A stretch of DNA of 64,000 bases from Azolla caroliniana (taxonomy: Eukaryota; Polypodiophyta): assembly GCA_043228905.1 (NCBI GenBank), contig JBHGNT010000009.1, positions 14,880,001-14,944,000 of the forward strand. Reading direction: 5' to 3'. Positions 44,673-56,984 of the stretch are shown here, in pieces. Position 1 is the stretch's first letter; the number at the start of each line of letters is the position of its first letter. Both the position numbers and the translations under genes were made by a program. The notes beneath the pieces are model-generated. The model saw only the letters and a program-made list of their open reading frames with translations, searched no databases and was not told the origin of the DNA.

Positions 44673-46660
44673 GATAGTCTTGGAGGTGAATCATCGGATT
44701 TTTAGAGCGGACTATTGAAGCATGGGGCACAAATAGTCCGAGCGATCACAAATACCCACAAGAAAGAAGAGTGCGTGGATTGCGAGGAGAAGCAACATGT
44801 ATCACACCTAGTGGCACATGTAAACTAGTACTACTCGACAAGAAGGAGAAGCGTCGGATACAAGAATTCGAGAAGATGCTGAAAGAAGAAAACATAATAG
44901 AAGAAGAAGAGTTCGTGACTCATATTATGGAAGAAGCCTCATTTAACGACACCATTGGCGAAATCGAGGATGTCGTGGACTTGAGCTATCTTCCTGACCA
45001 ATGCATGATTTCAGTTAACTCCGTCAACATGTATGCTATCATCGATGAATAATATCGTGGCATCTTGATGGAGGAAGTTGAAGTCAACACAAAATATAAA
45101 ATGGTGGATAAGAAGATCAAGCCAGTTGTGGTTCCGCTACCAGAAGATAGCGGGCAAAAGATGAAGGAAGTCACTAACGATCCAAGCTTAAGAGATCCGA
45201 AGACGATAGGTCATATCTTCACCGAAGAGACGAAGGGAAAGTTACGAGTTGGAAGGGAGGATTTCCTCCTCCCTGAAGAAGAGCGAATGTTTCGCGACAT
45301 GGGAAGGCTTTCACATTTTTCCCACAAGAAATCGGATGTGCTGATCCAAGGACGATAGAGCCGATGGTGATCTTCACGGTGCCGCACGTACCTTGGAATT
45401 TGAAACCGATATCGGTTCCGAGAGCACACCTACTGAAGCTGATTGAGCTCTTAAAGGAGAAGGTGAATATGGGAATTTTGGAACCGTCGAATGCTCCTTA
45501 CTCTAATAGGTGGTTCACGGTGCCGAAGAAGAATGGATCATTGTGATTCATCCAAGATCTTCAACCCATCAACAAGGTGACAATTCGGAATGCCGGAATC
45601 GGTTCGAGCGTGGACGAATTTGCCGAAGCGTTTGCGGGGCGGTTCATCTACTCCATTGGCGATCTCTACTCTGGATACGACCAATTCCAATTGGCGATCG
45701 ACAGTCGTGACATTACAACCATGAGAACTTCGATCGGGCTCGTGTGGATGTGTACCTTACCACAAGGTGCAACGAACTCGGTGGCACATATGGTGAATGC
45801 CATGACCAAGGTCTTGAAGGATTGCATCCGAGACATCACGATGCCGTTCTTGGATGATATTCCGATAAAAGGATGTTCGGATGAGGAGAAAGATGAATTA
45901 AAAGATAAGGAAGGGTGTAGAAAGTTCGTCCCGGATCATATGAAGGATTGTGAGAAGGTGCTCCAAAGGCTCGAAGATGCGAATTTGACATTTTCGGGAG
46001 AAAAATCCGCATTCGGGCAACTAGAGATCTTGGTGGTAGGTCACTTGTCCGGAGCATACGGCCAGAAGCCTTCGCCATCCAAGGTGAACGCGATCCAGGA
46101 TATGAAAGAAGAATGCATAAACCAAATGGAGGTTCGAAGGCTCCTTGGAGCATGCGCATTTTACCCTATTTGGATTCCACACTATGCCCATGTTGCCGAG
46201 CCTTTATATGGGTTGCTAAAGAAAAGAATGAAGTTCGAATGGCGAGATGAGCACACGAAGGCGATGCGAAGATTGAAGAAACTACTTCTTGAAGCTCCAA
46301 CACTAAGAAAAGCCGACTATACCGAAGGAAAGCCGATTTATGTGACTGTAGATACGAGCCCAATCGGAATCGGGTGGGTCATCAAACAAGAAGGAGAAGA
46401 TACTACGCGGTGTGCCATCCGGTTCGGAGCAAAAGTTCTCAATGAACGACAACAAAGATACGCCCAAGTCAAGCGGGAACTTTGGGGTATTGTGTTGCAG
46501 TGAAGACGGACAAAGATTACCTGATCGGGTCGGAAGTGATAATAGAGACAGATTGTCTCCCAATCCTCGGAATGATATCAAGATGTGCTATGCTAAGGTG
46601 GATCGCCTATATCAAGTCTTTAAGTCCAGAGATCCTCCACATTGCAAGCAAGAAGAATGC
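44673..46660 (+). pseudogene. Gypsy D reverse transcriptase and RNase H
   Basis: A pre-RT region (44771-45358) has several stops. RT: PHVPWNLKPISVP near 45384, WFTVPKKNGSL then TGA at 45544, IYSIGDLYSGYDQFQLAI near 45650, catalytic MPFLDDIPIKG near 45842, FSGEKSAFGQLEILVVGHL, and LGACAFYPIWI. RNase H: VTVDTSPIGIGWVIKQ near 46342 and a one-base slip near 46500 into KTDKDYLIGSEVIIETDCL. The catalytic FLDD is intact. Confidence 0.85.
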
Positions 46661-48148
46661 CATGGCTAATATGCTGTCAAGGGCAAGATTTGAAAGTGAA
46701 AGTGACATGGTTTCGGAAGATGAAGACGTCACCTTCGACTTCTTCAAGATGGCCCGATTATCGGCGGAAGAAAAGGACATGCTAACCATCCACACCTTCA
46801 ACGAGTATGAGTATGAAGGAGAGTGGTTATTGATCGGCAGATTCTTAAGAACAATGACGACAGATGCTTCGTTGACAAAGGAGGAGGCTCTACCAATCCG
46901 GAAGAAAGCTTATGAATACTTCTTGAAGGGAGGATTCCTTTGGCGACACCTAAAAATAAGGATGGGAATACCACGCCGAGTGGTGGTGAAGAAAGAAGAT
47001 CAAGTGACGCTGATGACCGAATTCCACTAGAGTGCTTGGGCAGGTCATAGAGGAACATGGGTGACGTTCGAAAAGTTAAAGGAAAAGTACTGGTGGCCAA
47101 GCATGTACAAAGATGTACTCCATTTCGTGTCCACATGCGAAACTTGGCAAGTACATTCCAACATACGTCATCGTGATGAGCTACGACCGACATACCCGCT
47201 CACCATACACTTCAAATGGACGGTGGATCTGGTCTCAATGCCAATGGGAGCGGGACAAATGAAGTACTTAGCTCTGGCAAGAGAAGACTTGACAAATCAA
47301 GTGGAAGGAAGAGCCTTGACAAATAAGACGACGTCGGCTGGTTGCCAATTTCTACTCGAAGAGGTTGTTTGTCGATATGGATGTGTGGGAAAGATAGTCG
47401 CTGACCGAGGGGAGTTGGATGGACACGAAGCAATGGAGCTTTTCGAACGACTAGGCGTGAAGCTCTCCCTCACGACTGCCTACAATCCAGAAGTGAATGG
47501 GAAGATCGAGCGAGGGTTTAGGGTTTAGGGTGTGGACCTATTGTTAAAGACATCGTACGGGCATGCAACGGTCGAGTAGGGAATTGGGCCGACAGAACAA
47601 CACATAGCTCGGTGACGGGGTATATGCCAATGGAGCTTATGTATGGACAAAAGACGGTAATGCCCATCGAAAGGATGATTGCCTCATGGGTTGCGATACC
47701 ATGGGAGAACGAGATGAGCCGAGAAGAGTTATTAGCGGCATGGATAAGGCAACTTGAAAGGAGACCTGAAGATCTAGAAAAAGCGCAAAAGATGTTGGAG
47801 GCAACCCGAGTGAAGAACAAAATTCGGTTCGACAAGACGCATCGATTACATCCCAAGAAGATCGAAGAAGGAGATTGGGTATTGGTCTACGACAACAGCC
47901 TTGATAATCAACACAGTACAATAAGGAAGTTCGCAAGAAGATGGTTCAGACTGTATATAGTGATAAGTGCCAACGATAATGCAACATACCACCTTGCGGA
48001 GATAGATGGATCAAGGCTGGCCATACCCATTGCGGGGAAAAGAGTAAAGATTTTCAAGAAAAGACAAGACGAGGATCCTGACCTCGATCACCTCGATGAT
48101 GAAGGTAATAGAGCGGATATGAATGAAGATGTGGAAGAATCTGATTAA
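46661..48148 (+). pseudogene. Gypsy D integrase, with a telomere-motif insertion
   Basis: SAGHRGTWVTFEKLKEKYWW follows a TAG at 47028. Then come CETWQVH (second Cys of HHCC lost), WTVDLVSMPMG, IVADRGELDGHEA and NGKIERG. Immediately after ERG the sequence (TTTAGGG)2 is inserted at 47517-47530, causing a stop. About 30 bp further a deletion removes the LLPYALW-equivalent block. The C-terminus (KKIEEGDWVLVYDNSLD, KFARRWFRLYIVISAND) is open to the acidic end at 48148. Confidence 0.85.
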
Positions 48149-48220
48149 TCACCGTCGCTGAAATCTTGCACTCTCTCTTCTTGGCACGTACCGGAGGCCG
48201 TGCGGTTTGGTGGGGGTGGA

Positions 48221-49362
48221 TGTCATGAAGATTTTCGGCGATAGTGTGAAACTTGTGATGAACATACGAAATCGAGCGTGGTTCTTCTCACGAAATATAA
48301 AACAATAATAGTAAAGATACTATTTTAAATAAGTTTAATATCTTGGTACAAAAAGATGGAGGTCTTGAAGAGCTTCTGAATGTACTTTACTACGTCGGAA
48401 ACGGACATCTAAGTGTCAAGTTATGTGGGTATGAAGTTTGCAAAGAAGAAGAGAAGAATATGTGATATCCCACATAGATAGGACAAATAAGGAACCCACC
48501 ATATATAATGCAGAGCAAAAGCTATTAATTTTATGTCTATGTGTGGAGCATAGAAAGGTTAAGTTGTATGACTTAACGAATGGATGTAGCCAAATGCATA
48601 TAATTATGTGTTTTGGACGAATCCGGCGACGACGACCGACGGTGTCTGATGATGGCGACCGGCGGTGATTGACGGTGTTCGACGACGGTGATCGGCGGGT
48701 TTTGGCATCTGACATCACTTGGCGACCGTGGCCGACGGAGTCGACGAGATGACGACCGGACGGAGAAATGCCTTGTAAAAATACATTAATAATAAAAGAC
48801 ATATATGTATGTGTATATTCAAAAGGAGTGGAAGCAAAGACTTGATCCTTGCACCTCCACATTGAGAGTCTATAGACTTACCACTAGGCTATATCATTTC
48901 TTTAGAAATGTTTTTTGTGTCATTATAATTTTACATGTAAATTCTCATATTAGAGCTTAATTGAGTGAGATGTGATGCATGAGCGCCAAATGGCAAACAT
49001 GCATCACATGCATTCCATGCATTGTATGCATGTCTTGTACCCTCACATGCATCATATGCATGTGTACATCTATAAAAGGATGGATGAAAAGGATCAAAGG
49101 AATGTTATGTTTTGATTCAAGAATTTAAGAAGAAGAAAAATTCGTTCTCCAATTGATGATATATCTTGTCTCTTGAATCTAAAGTTAAAAGTTCGATCTT
49201 ATCTCTCTTATTCTCTCTCTCTCTCTCGCCATCTCAATCTCTCTCCCTCAAACTATCTTAAATCCTTTCTCGCTAAAGCTAGTGGGTGCTTCGAGTCCTT
49301 CTGGTCCAGAACCTCGGCGGTTCCGCCTCACGATCCGCACATAGAGACGGATCTTCACGACA
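48221..49362 (+). repeat. 3' LTR of gypsy D
   Basis: 1142 bp, preceded by TTTGGTGGGGGTGGA. It begins TGTCATGAAG, where the left LTR has TGTCGTGAAG, a CpG-to-CpA change. It contains the same tRNA-like stretch (48828-48898), the ATGCAT array (48973-49063) and a TATA box (49070-49079). Confidence 0.92.
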
Positions 49363-49366
49363 CCAC

Positions 49367-51470
49367 GAGCAACATCTCCCGCTCCTCCTTTCCTGCCACT
49401 ACTCGTAGTGGGACGCCGCCTCTCTTCTTCGGATGCTTCCATTGATTCTCGTTCCGCAGGAAGAACCGGTACGCTTTCTTCCGGACTCGGTTTGCTTCAC
49501 CTTTCGTTGAGGCGGCGTCCGACGACATTGTCTTCAGGAATCTACCGATCCTGAGCCATTCCCCTTCGTATTCACCCTCGTGAAACTCATTAAGCACCGG
49601 GGTGCTCCCTACCCTCGTCAGGCAAGCTGACTCGAAGAAGTCCTCGCCAACTTCTTCGTCCTCTGAAACCATGCCATCCTCGTTGACGAACCACACTCTC
49701 GAAAGAATGTCGGCCATGGCGTTGTTCTTTCCGGAGATGTGCCGTATCTCTGGATTCAGGGACTTGATGTACACAATCCACCTGAGCATCACTAGGTCCG
49801 GCGTCGTGCATCTGGAAACCATTCCGAGGATCGGTAGGCAGTCAGTCTCGATTATTATCTCCATCCCGATATGATAATCTTTGTCGGCCTTGAGTGCCGA
49901 AACAATACCCTAGAGCTCGTGCTTAACTTGTGTGTATCCTCGCTGTCACTCACTACCTTCGCTCCGAACCAGATAGGGACCCGTGTGCCGCCCCCGTCTT
50001 CCTGATTGATCACCCATCCTATCCCGGTCGGGCTCGTATCTACGGTTACATATATCGGAACATCCTTGTCGTAAACCGCTTTACGGAGTGCCGGTGCCGC
50101 GGTAAGTGCTTCTTTCAATCTCCGGACCGACTCCGTATGTTCCTCGCCCCAGTCGTATTTGCACCTTTTCTTTAGCAGCCCGTAGAGCGGTTTTGCGATG
50201 TGCGCGTAATGGAACCCAGATGTGGTAGAATGCACACGCCCCCAGGAACCTTCGCACCTCCGTTACTGACTTGCATTCCTCTTTCATTGCGGAAATGGCT
50301 TCGACCTTTGCCGGAGACGGTTTCCGGCCATAAGGTCCGCACAAATGATCAACGACCATGATTTTCGACTGTCCGAAAGCCGACTTCTCCCCGGAGAAGG
50401 TGAGTTGCGCACCTTCTATCCTTTGTAGCACCTTCTCGTAGTCTCTGATGTGGTCCGAGACGAATTTACGACACCCGTCCGTCCGACCGTTTCATCCCTT
50501 GATCGGAATGTCATCCAAAAATGGCATGGTGATGTTTGGGATGCAATCCCTTAGCACCTTATTCATCGCATTCACCATGTGCGCTACCGAGTTTGTCCCC
50601 CCTTGCGGGAGGGTACACATCCGCACTAGGCCGAGAGGAGTCCGCATTGTCGTAATATCCCTGCTCTCTACGGCTAGTTGGAATTGGTTGTACCCCGAGT
50701 ACAGATCCCCGACCGAGTAAATCGACATTCCGGCGAAGGCTTCCGCGAACTTGTGAATGGTCGGTCCGATTCTTGCATTCCGAATGGTCACCTTGTTGAC
50801 CGGCTGCAGGTCCTGAATAAAGCGCAACATGTCGTTCTTCTTTGGCATGGTAAACCACCGATTCGAGTATGGGGTACTTGACGGTTCGAGGATGCCCATC
50901 TCCACCTTCTGCTTCAGTAGATGCTTCAACTTCGGGATGTGAGCTCTCGGTACTGGAATCGGTTTGAGATTCCATGGCACATGCGGTACCATGAAGATGG
51001 CCATCGGCTCAACTACCGTCGGGTCTATGCACCCGATCGCTTCCGGCGATAATGCGAAGGCCTTCCCGTGCCTCCCGAGCATTCTCCGAAACTGTTCCTC
51101 CTCCATGGGCAATAGAAAGCCACCCCCACCAACCTTGAGCTTCCGTAGCGTTATGTTGGTGAACCGGTGTCCTATGCTGGCTGGATCCCGTAGACTTGGG
51201 TCCGACGCGACCCCTTTCATCTGTAACTCGTTGCCCTTCGGCAAGGGTGCCGCGATTGGCCTCACCTTTTGGTCCACAGTCTTGTACCTTGTATCCACAC
51301 AGGCCGTCCGTTCCGACTCGACCCCTTTCCCGAAGTCGACGATGACTTCGTACATCATTTCCGAACTAACCGGAATTATCCGGTCTTCGTTAAGGCCTTC
51401 ATCGAACACTTTCTTTAATTCCCCCAAGGTGTCGTCGAAAGAGACCGCCTCCACGGCTCCACCAACCATT
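49367..51470 (-). pseudogene. Gypsy B reverse transcriptase and RNase H
   Basis: On the minus strand from 51470: VEAVSFDDTLGELKKVF, PHVPWNLKPIPVP, WFTMPKKNDMLRFIQDLQP, IYSVGDLYSGYNQFQLAVE, catalytic MPFLDDIPIKG near 50510, then FSGEKSAFGQSKIMVVDHL and RRFLGACAFYHIW. RNase H has VTVDTSPTGIGWVINQ near 50030 and CLPILGMVSRCTTP. Frameshifts occur near 50490, 50230 and 49930. An internal deletion near 51470 fuses it to the protease. Confidence 0.85.
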
Positions 51471-53466
51471 GTCCAACACTTTCGTCTCCATGCATGTTGC
51501 TGTAATGTACGGTTCTCCAAGTATCACCGGATGTGAGGATGTCTCCTGCATGAAGAAGTGTTGGTCAATCTCAACATCACCGATTTTCACCCGTACATTT
51601 GGGTAGGCCCCATGTCACTCCATGGCGCACATCGCCGCTCGTATTTTCCATCCGTGCTTGGTGTTGATCAGCCACTTGCCCTTCTTGTAGAAGTCCATAG
51701 ACATCAGGTTGATCTCCGAACTGTGGTCTACCAGCGCCACCACTGGCTCCTGGACGTCTTCAATCCGAATCGGAGTCTCCGTAGTGGCTCTTGCCCAGTG
51801 CAGCTTCGACTAGTGGCTTTCCGCCAAATCTTCTTCCAGGGCCATATCTTCTAGGTGCGGCGTTCGCACCTCCACCGGCTTCTCCGACTTCAGCTCCGTC
51901 GAAAGCCTTTTTCGCTTCACCAAGTCCACGATGGAGTCATGGAATTCCTTCTTGGCAATCCCAAGCACTTCCCTCAGCGACAACTCCACCTTGCTGTCGA
52001 GGACCTTCCGTAGGTTTGTCGTTCTTTCTTTCTCGGTGCTCAACCGGTAACCGGCTTTCCTTGTTTTATCCGGTGTGTGGGAAGTACCAGCGTCATTTTG
52101 CTTCGGCCCGAACCGGGTCTCGTACTGTTGCGAGGGTCCGGCTCCTCTAGCCTTCCCCGCACGTTTGTCTTCTACCAGAACCTCATAGTTCTAGCACGCG
52201 GCTTCCACGAAGCCGGTCTTTTCCTCTACCGGATCACTCCACCTGGTGACTTCCCGAACCCGCCCGCCTTTCCGTGCGGTCCGCTTCCTCCTTCCTCAGC
52301 CGCATACCGGCGAGGCCTTCTAGTACCACCTGCCAGAACCCGGAGTCCTTCGTCTTCTGGCCTTCGTCACTCCTGACCCGGATTCCTGCCGACGCCGAGT
52401 AATAGATGGTCTCTGCATGGTGTGCCGCCGCTTCTTCCATCAACCTCTTCATTCCTCCTTGTCTGATATTCAGCTCTAGGGCTCTCCGGGTGTTGCTAGC
52501 ATGCACCCTCCCGTTCCATAGGTACACCATGTTAGCCCTTATTGCTTTTGTGAAGTCCACATAGTCCTTCTGGATGTGACCGACCGCGTCACACCACAAG
52601 CACCGATGTCCACCCTGAGGCCTTCAGTCGCGAGGCTGCTCACCGCCATCCCTCCTTGCCTGTGCAATCTGGAGGTCTCGCACCATCTGCGTCAGCTCCT
52701 CCAGAGCCGCTCCTTCAGGCGGGCCTTTGACCACGCTAGTCGATGTCGAGTCTGTCTTGAGCAAATCCTGGGTTTCCTCCCTTCGCGCCGACGGGGGTCC
52801 CTCGAGCTTCCTTGTCATAACCGCTCTTGCCCCCGATGAGCCCTTGTTGACCCACTCATGCCGTTTGTCAAAATGACCACAAACCCCTTTTACCATGGCC
52901 TAGTCGGCCATCAGTCCATCGTCCGTTTCCAGCAGGAGACCCACTTGCTCCCAATCCCGCTCGTCCACAGCTTTGACGAATAAAAGAACACGGCTCGTGT
53001 CCAGTACAGTCCTGTCCAGTGCCCAAAGTTGTGCGAAGCGTTCCTCAAACTCTCTGAGGAGCATCGACGCATTCCTCCCCTTCCTGGGGGTCTCCACCCA
53101 ATCCACGAAGTCCCACTTCATTAACCGAAGTGTGTCATCAAGCCTGTACCGTTTGAGGAGCTGTGCTTCGAATTCTCCCCAGGTTTGGCATCCAGCCTGC
53201 ACCTCGAGCACCTCGAGCACCTCCGCGTGGATGCCTGGTGTCGCCACCCGAGGGAACCGAGCCATATGCCTTTCCTCCGGGATGTCCCCCATCACCATTT
53301 CAGCTTGGTAGACCACCAAATAACTTGTGGCATCCTTCCCATTGAACTGGCCTATTGTGCCGACAATTGCTTCAATGGCCCTATTGAGGTCGCCTGTGCC
53401 CTCGCGAGCACTTACTATCCGATCGCCCGCCGGCGCCATGGCTTCGGCGAGCTCTGATCCCCTCAT
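51471..53466 (-). pseudogene. Gypsy B gag and protease
   Basis: Gag starts MRGSELAEAMAPAGDRI at 53466 and is open for 188 codons (IGQFNGKDATSYLVVYQAE, DTLRLMKWDFVDWVE). The zinc knuckle near 52600 is CLWCDAVGHIQKDY, with the last Cys changed to Tyr. The protease near 51730 has VDHSSEINLMS, so the Gly of the catalytic triplet is lost. Its end is deleted (KVLDNG joins GGAVEAVS). Confidence 0.8.
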
Positions 53467-53511
53467 CTTCGATTCCTCTACCGCCTTGTTTCACGTCATG
53501 TTCACCAAATA

Positions 53512-54162
53512 TGTCGTGTTATTCTGCACACACATGGAAACCAAGGCAGGACCGCGGGGGTCTTGAACCGGGGAATTACCGAACAGAAGGAGGAGCACCA
53601 CGAACTCACGGCCAAGCCGTGCACACGCGGATACACAGAGAACTCACAACAAGGTCGAACAACACGTGGCGCGAATGTATATATATAATCAAGATTACAG
53701 CCGGCTAGCCGACAAGTGCCAACTCGCTGACACCAACTTACACAATGCACACAACAACAAGAGATGGAGCCTGTGCCGGAAGCACTTGGGCTTTCCACGA
53801 AGCAAAGGCAACCTCCCAAACCCTGCAAAAAATGATGAAAGGCAGAGGAGAAGAGCTCGGTTCCAGTCCGACAACACTTAGTCCTCGACAAAAGCGATCC
53901 CCTGCTCAGCCTTCTCCCCTCCCTTTTATAGGCCTCCGGGGAACAGACCGTTATACCCTGGTTACATCATCTTTATTCCCTGTCACCTCGGACAAAGATA
54001 CACTACGATTTCCTAAACAGTAAATGCATACTACCTAGTATCTTCACATCAACCGAATTGCTACTAAGTATGTACAAGTAATTAAATAGCGTGCCCACAC
54101 GCAAGGGCCATTTCTTGCGCATATTTCCCTGATTCCTCCTAGGGGCGGTTTTCTCTACGACA
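53512..54162 (-). repeat. 5' LTR of gypsy B
   Basis: 651 bp; the minus-strand start TGTCGTAGAG abuts the ACGT duplication at 54163, and its end AACACGACA is followed by TATTTGGTGAAC. It matches 28305-28970 closely apart from the shorter TA repeat. Confidence 0.9.
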
Positions 54163-54520
54163 ACGTGAAGAGCTTGAGATTCAAAAACATTCAGGACCTC
54201 CATCTTTCTCAGACCAAATGTCTAAAGCACCTTCTTTCTGGGATCTTGCAACAACTTGTAGAGACATAGTTGGGAGGCCTAACTCTTCACATATTTTTCC
54301 ATGTCATCTCTAGAACAGGAACTAGCATGGAGCTCAGCTCTTCTTCTTGCTTCCTAAACATGCTTTCTCTTAGCTTCCTCGATCTATTTACTTGCTTGAA
54401 ATCAATGGCGCCAAAGCATGAGTTGTTTGTTTCTCAACACATAAACACACATAGAGACGCAAAGATTGAGGGAGAGATAAACTTCTTCTCAAAGGAGGGT
54501 CGGCCGTTCGGGTGTGCTAG
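54163..54520 (+). pseudogene. Possible LRR-like host fragment interrupted by gypsy B
   Basis: Joined across the ACGT site, the frame from 28261 continues VKSLRFKNIQDLHLSQTKC then LKHLLSGILQQLVE before a TAG at 54270. The spacing of Leu residues (L-x-L-S-x-T-x4-L-x3-I) recalls a leucine-rich repeat of plant NLR proteins. The evidence is one short repeat only; chance is possible. The rest of the stretch shows no clear coding. Confidence 0.25.
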
Positions 54521-54956
54521 TGTTAATGGGTGGGGGGTGAAGCCTACAATGGCTTCACCCCTTGTAATAACCAAGATCATTAATCCTAAAATAAAGACAT
54601 AAGTGACACAATAATACTTAAAATATGCGTTACCACCCATCCGCCCCCACGCCAGAGTCGACATCGCAGACGAGGAATCCCGATCTATCCCATACCAGCC
54701 AGGATCTCCACATCAGGACCTTGGTTGGTGACTAGTCCACATCAAAGAGAGCTTCGTTAGAACCACTCATGGGCCCCCCCTAAGTAAGGAGAGTATCCCC
54801 TATTTATAGGGCCTAGGCCATGTAATGACATCTACCTAACCAATCATGTGTGGGGTACCCAATGACACACATTTGGTCAGTCCAATAAAGTCGGTGACTT
54901 AGATATTACAGTATGATAGCCCCCAAATAAACACGTCTAAACCAATGAACATTACA
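54521..54956 (-). repeat. Probable 3' LTR of chromovirus F
   Basis: The minus-strand start TGTAATGTTCATTGG is preceded by a CAGGGGGGGGAG purine tract, and a TATA box CCTATAAATAGG lies at about 54801-54812. The left end (TGTTAATGGG at 54521) is chosen by the TG...CA rule only. Confidence 0.5.
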
Positions 54957-54971
54957 TACTCCCCCCCCTGT

Positions 54972-56119
54972 TTAATTGCACTCTTGCAATGGGAAGTTAG
55001 GAAAATCTTTGCATAATGTCTCTTCAGTTTCCCACGTGTTGTCTTCTTCCAATCTATCCTTCCACTTAAACTTATAGCGATGCACAACCTTTGACCTTAG
55101 GTTTCTCAACCTGTGATCAATGATTTTCTCAGGTTCATGTGGAGGAAAATGATCATCCTCCAATGTCGATAAATTAGACGGTGATACAACATTATCATCA
55201 TAACAAATCACCTCCTTTAATCAACTCACGTGGAATACGGGATGAAACATAACGTTGGAAGGCAAATCCAAACGATAAGCATTGGGACCTATAAATTTTA
55301 AAACTTTATATGATCCACAATACCGTGGCGCTAATTTTGCACACGGTCCTGTTCTCAATGTTTCTAAGTCCTTAGGAACCCATAGAAAAACCTCTTGTCC
55401 TACGTGGAATTCCCTTGGTTTTCTATCATGATTCGCATAAAAGACATTTCTGTCTTGTGCCATCCTAAGGTTTTCTTTTGCTAACTTACGTGCTTCAAGC
55501 ATATCAAAGAGAAAATTCTTTGTACTATCCAAAGTATGTGAATCAAACGAAACATCAATAGGAGGACGTGGCGTATAACCATACATCAACATGAACGTAC
55601 TATATTTTGTTGATGTATGCCTAGCGCTGTTGTAGGCAAATTCCACCATAGGAAGGTAAGTCTCCCATAATGAGGGTTTTTGTGCTACATATGCTCTCAA
55701 CATATCCTCTAATATCTGATTCACTCTCTCGGTCTGCCCATCTGACTGAGGATGATCAGAAGAATTGAGACTCAAGGTTGTTTGTAGTTTCTGCATAACT
55801 TCTGACCAAAATGTACTTGTAAACTTGGATTCTCGATCACTTACAATCTCCATCGGTAGACCATATAAGCTATAAAGATGTTTAATAAACTTAATAGCCA
55901 ATTTCTTTGCGGTAATTGTGGATTTTGTTGGAATGAATCTTTCCATCTTGGTAAGCCGATCAACAGCCACCCAAAGACATTATTTCCCTCTGCGGAATGA
56001 GGTAATCCAACTATGAAATCCATGGTTATACTTTGCCACTTTTCAGCTGGAATATCGAGATGTTGCAATAAGCCAACTTTTTTTTGTCGCTCGGCCTTAA
56101 TGACCTGACATTGTGGACA
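54972..56119 (-). pseudogene. Chromovirus F integrase with chromodomain
   Basis: From the right: CPQCQVIKAERQKKVGLL (end of the HHCC domain), ITMDFIVGLP, MERFIPTKSTITAKKLA, VSDRESKFTSTFWSEV and the catalytic Glu in SDGQTERVNQILEDML. Then come FAYNSARHTSTKYSTF and the SH3-like KLAPRYCGSYKVLKFIG. The C-terminal chromodomain reads PEKIIDHRLRNLRSK, YKFKWKDRLEEDNTWE and FPNFPLQECN. Chromodomains guide integration to particular histone marks. One frameshift near 55970 and a stop before the chromodomain segment (55209) break it. Confidence 0.88.
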
Positions 56120-56474
56120 ACGTTGTCGCGTGGCGCGTGACACACGTGCCAAAAGTCGCGATGTGCGTGTCACATAGGCGTGGACAAGCACCATGCCTCT
56201 ATCCGCTAGTGGTTATGGAGGAGATGAATTAGCCGTTTTAGGTTTATTGTCGGTTTGTTCTTTGTTGTCGAAGACGCACCCCAACTAGAATCAGCGGTCT
56301 GGTGGATTGATGTGTAGGCGGCGGTAATGTGGTGGTGTGCAACGTTTAGTGGGCGACGACAACGACGAAATGATCTTCGCCGGTGCTATTTCCTCCTTGA
56401 CGAGAATTCCAAAGATAGAGTGAATGACCACAAGAAATGAAATTGTAGTAGCTAAAGTGACACACTAATGTGGA

Positions 56475-56523
<49 letters not shown>

Positions 56524-56576
56524 CGGGAATTGAGGAAGTGTTTAAGATAGATAGATAAATGGATGGAAATTCCATT

Positions 56577-56640
56577 TCCGGGTTTGAACCCTTGACATCA
56601 ATGTTGAGAAACAAGACAAGTCACCAATAAGATAAGTAGG
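56577..56640 (-). repeat. tRNA-like sequence 1 in the E LTR
   Basis: The minus strand reads TTATTGGTGACTTGTCTTG, then a spacer, then CAAGGGTTCAAACCCGG, a near-perfect B box in a self-complementary T-arm. The same sequence is present in the 5' LTR at 60058-60121. Confidence 0.5.
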
Positions 56641-56910
56641 TTTTTTTAATATTAAATTAATGTTGATTCAATACATACCTTGATTGATGCCTCCCTTGAT
56701 TCCCCCTTCTTTCTTTCTTATATAGATGCCCCCATGCATATGATGCATGTGAAGGTGTAAGACATGCATACAATGCATGAGATGCATGCAATGCATGATT
56801 GCCATTTGGTACTTATGCATTGCATGTGATGCATGATGACCATGTCCCTCATTCAAGCTCTAATGTATGAGCACATGTGAAAAATACAATGATAAAAGTA
56901 TAACAAGTAA

Positions 56911-56984
56911 CAACCTAGCCTAATGGTAAGTTAATTGTGTCTTAACTTGGAGGTGCAAGGTTCAAACCTTACTTACACCCCTTG
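56911..56984 (+). repeat. tRNA-like SINE head 2 in the E LTR
   Basis: ACCTAGCCTAATGGTAAG (A box), then GGAGGTGCAAGGTTCAAACC (B box). The same sequence is at 60419-60488 in the 5' LTR. It is antisense to the element, as is the related head in the D LTR. Confidence 0.6.

Larger units (their letters stand above)
41317..49362 (+). mobile_element. Ty3/gypsy copy D, inserted in copy B
   Basis: LTRs are 41317-42446 and 48221-49362, with 4-bp flanks CCGC (41313-41316) and CCAC (49363-49366). It is the same lineage as A-C by gag-pol but forms a distinct subfamily: LTRs of about 1.13 kb, an AT-richer coding sequence, and AAGTGGTGAACCCGACGTG as primer-site-like sequence after an eight-base spacer. The two LTRs are very similar, suggesting a recent insertion, though the coding region has stops. 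Confidence 0.93.
28305..54162 (-). mobile_element. Ty3/gypsy copy B, split by copies C and D
   Basis: The outermost element of a nested stack. LTRs are 28305-28970 (3' LTR) and 53512-54162 (5' LTR), with the 4-bp duplication ACGT at 28301-28304 and 54163-54166. Its own sequence is 28305-29599, 40722-41316 and 49363-54162; the rest belongs to C and D. Both insertions hit B's integrase gene. After removing them, integrase motifs join in order. Many stops and shifts make it a dead copy. Confidence 0.92.
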
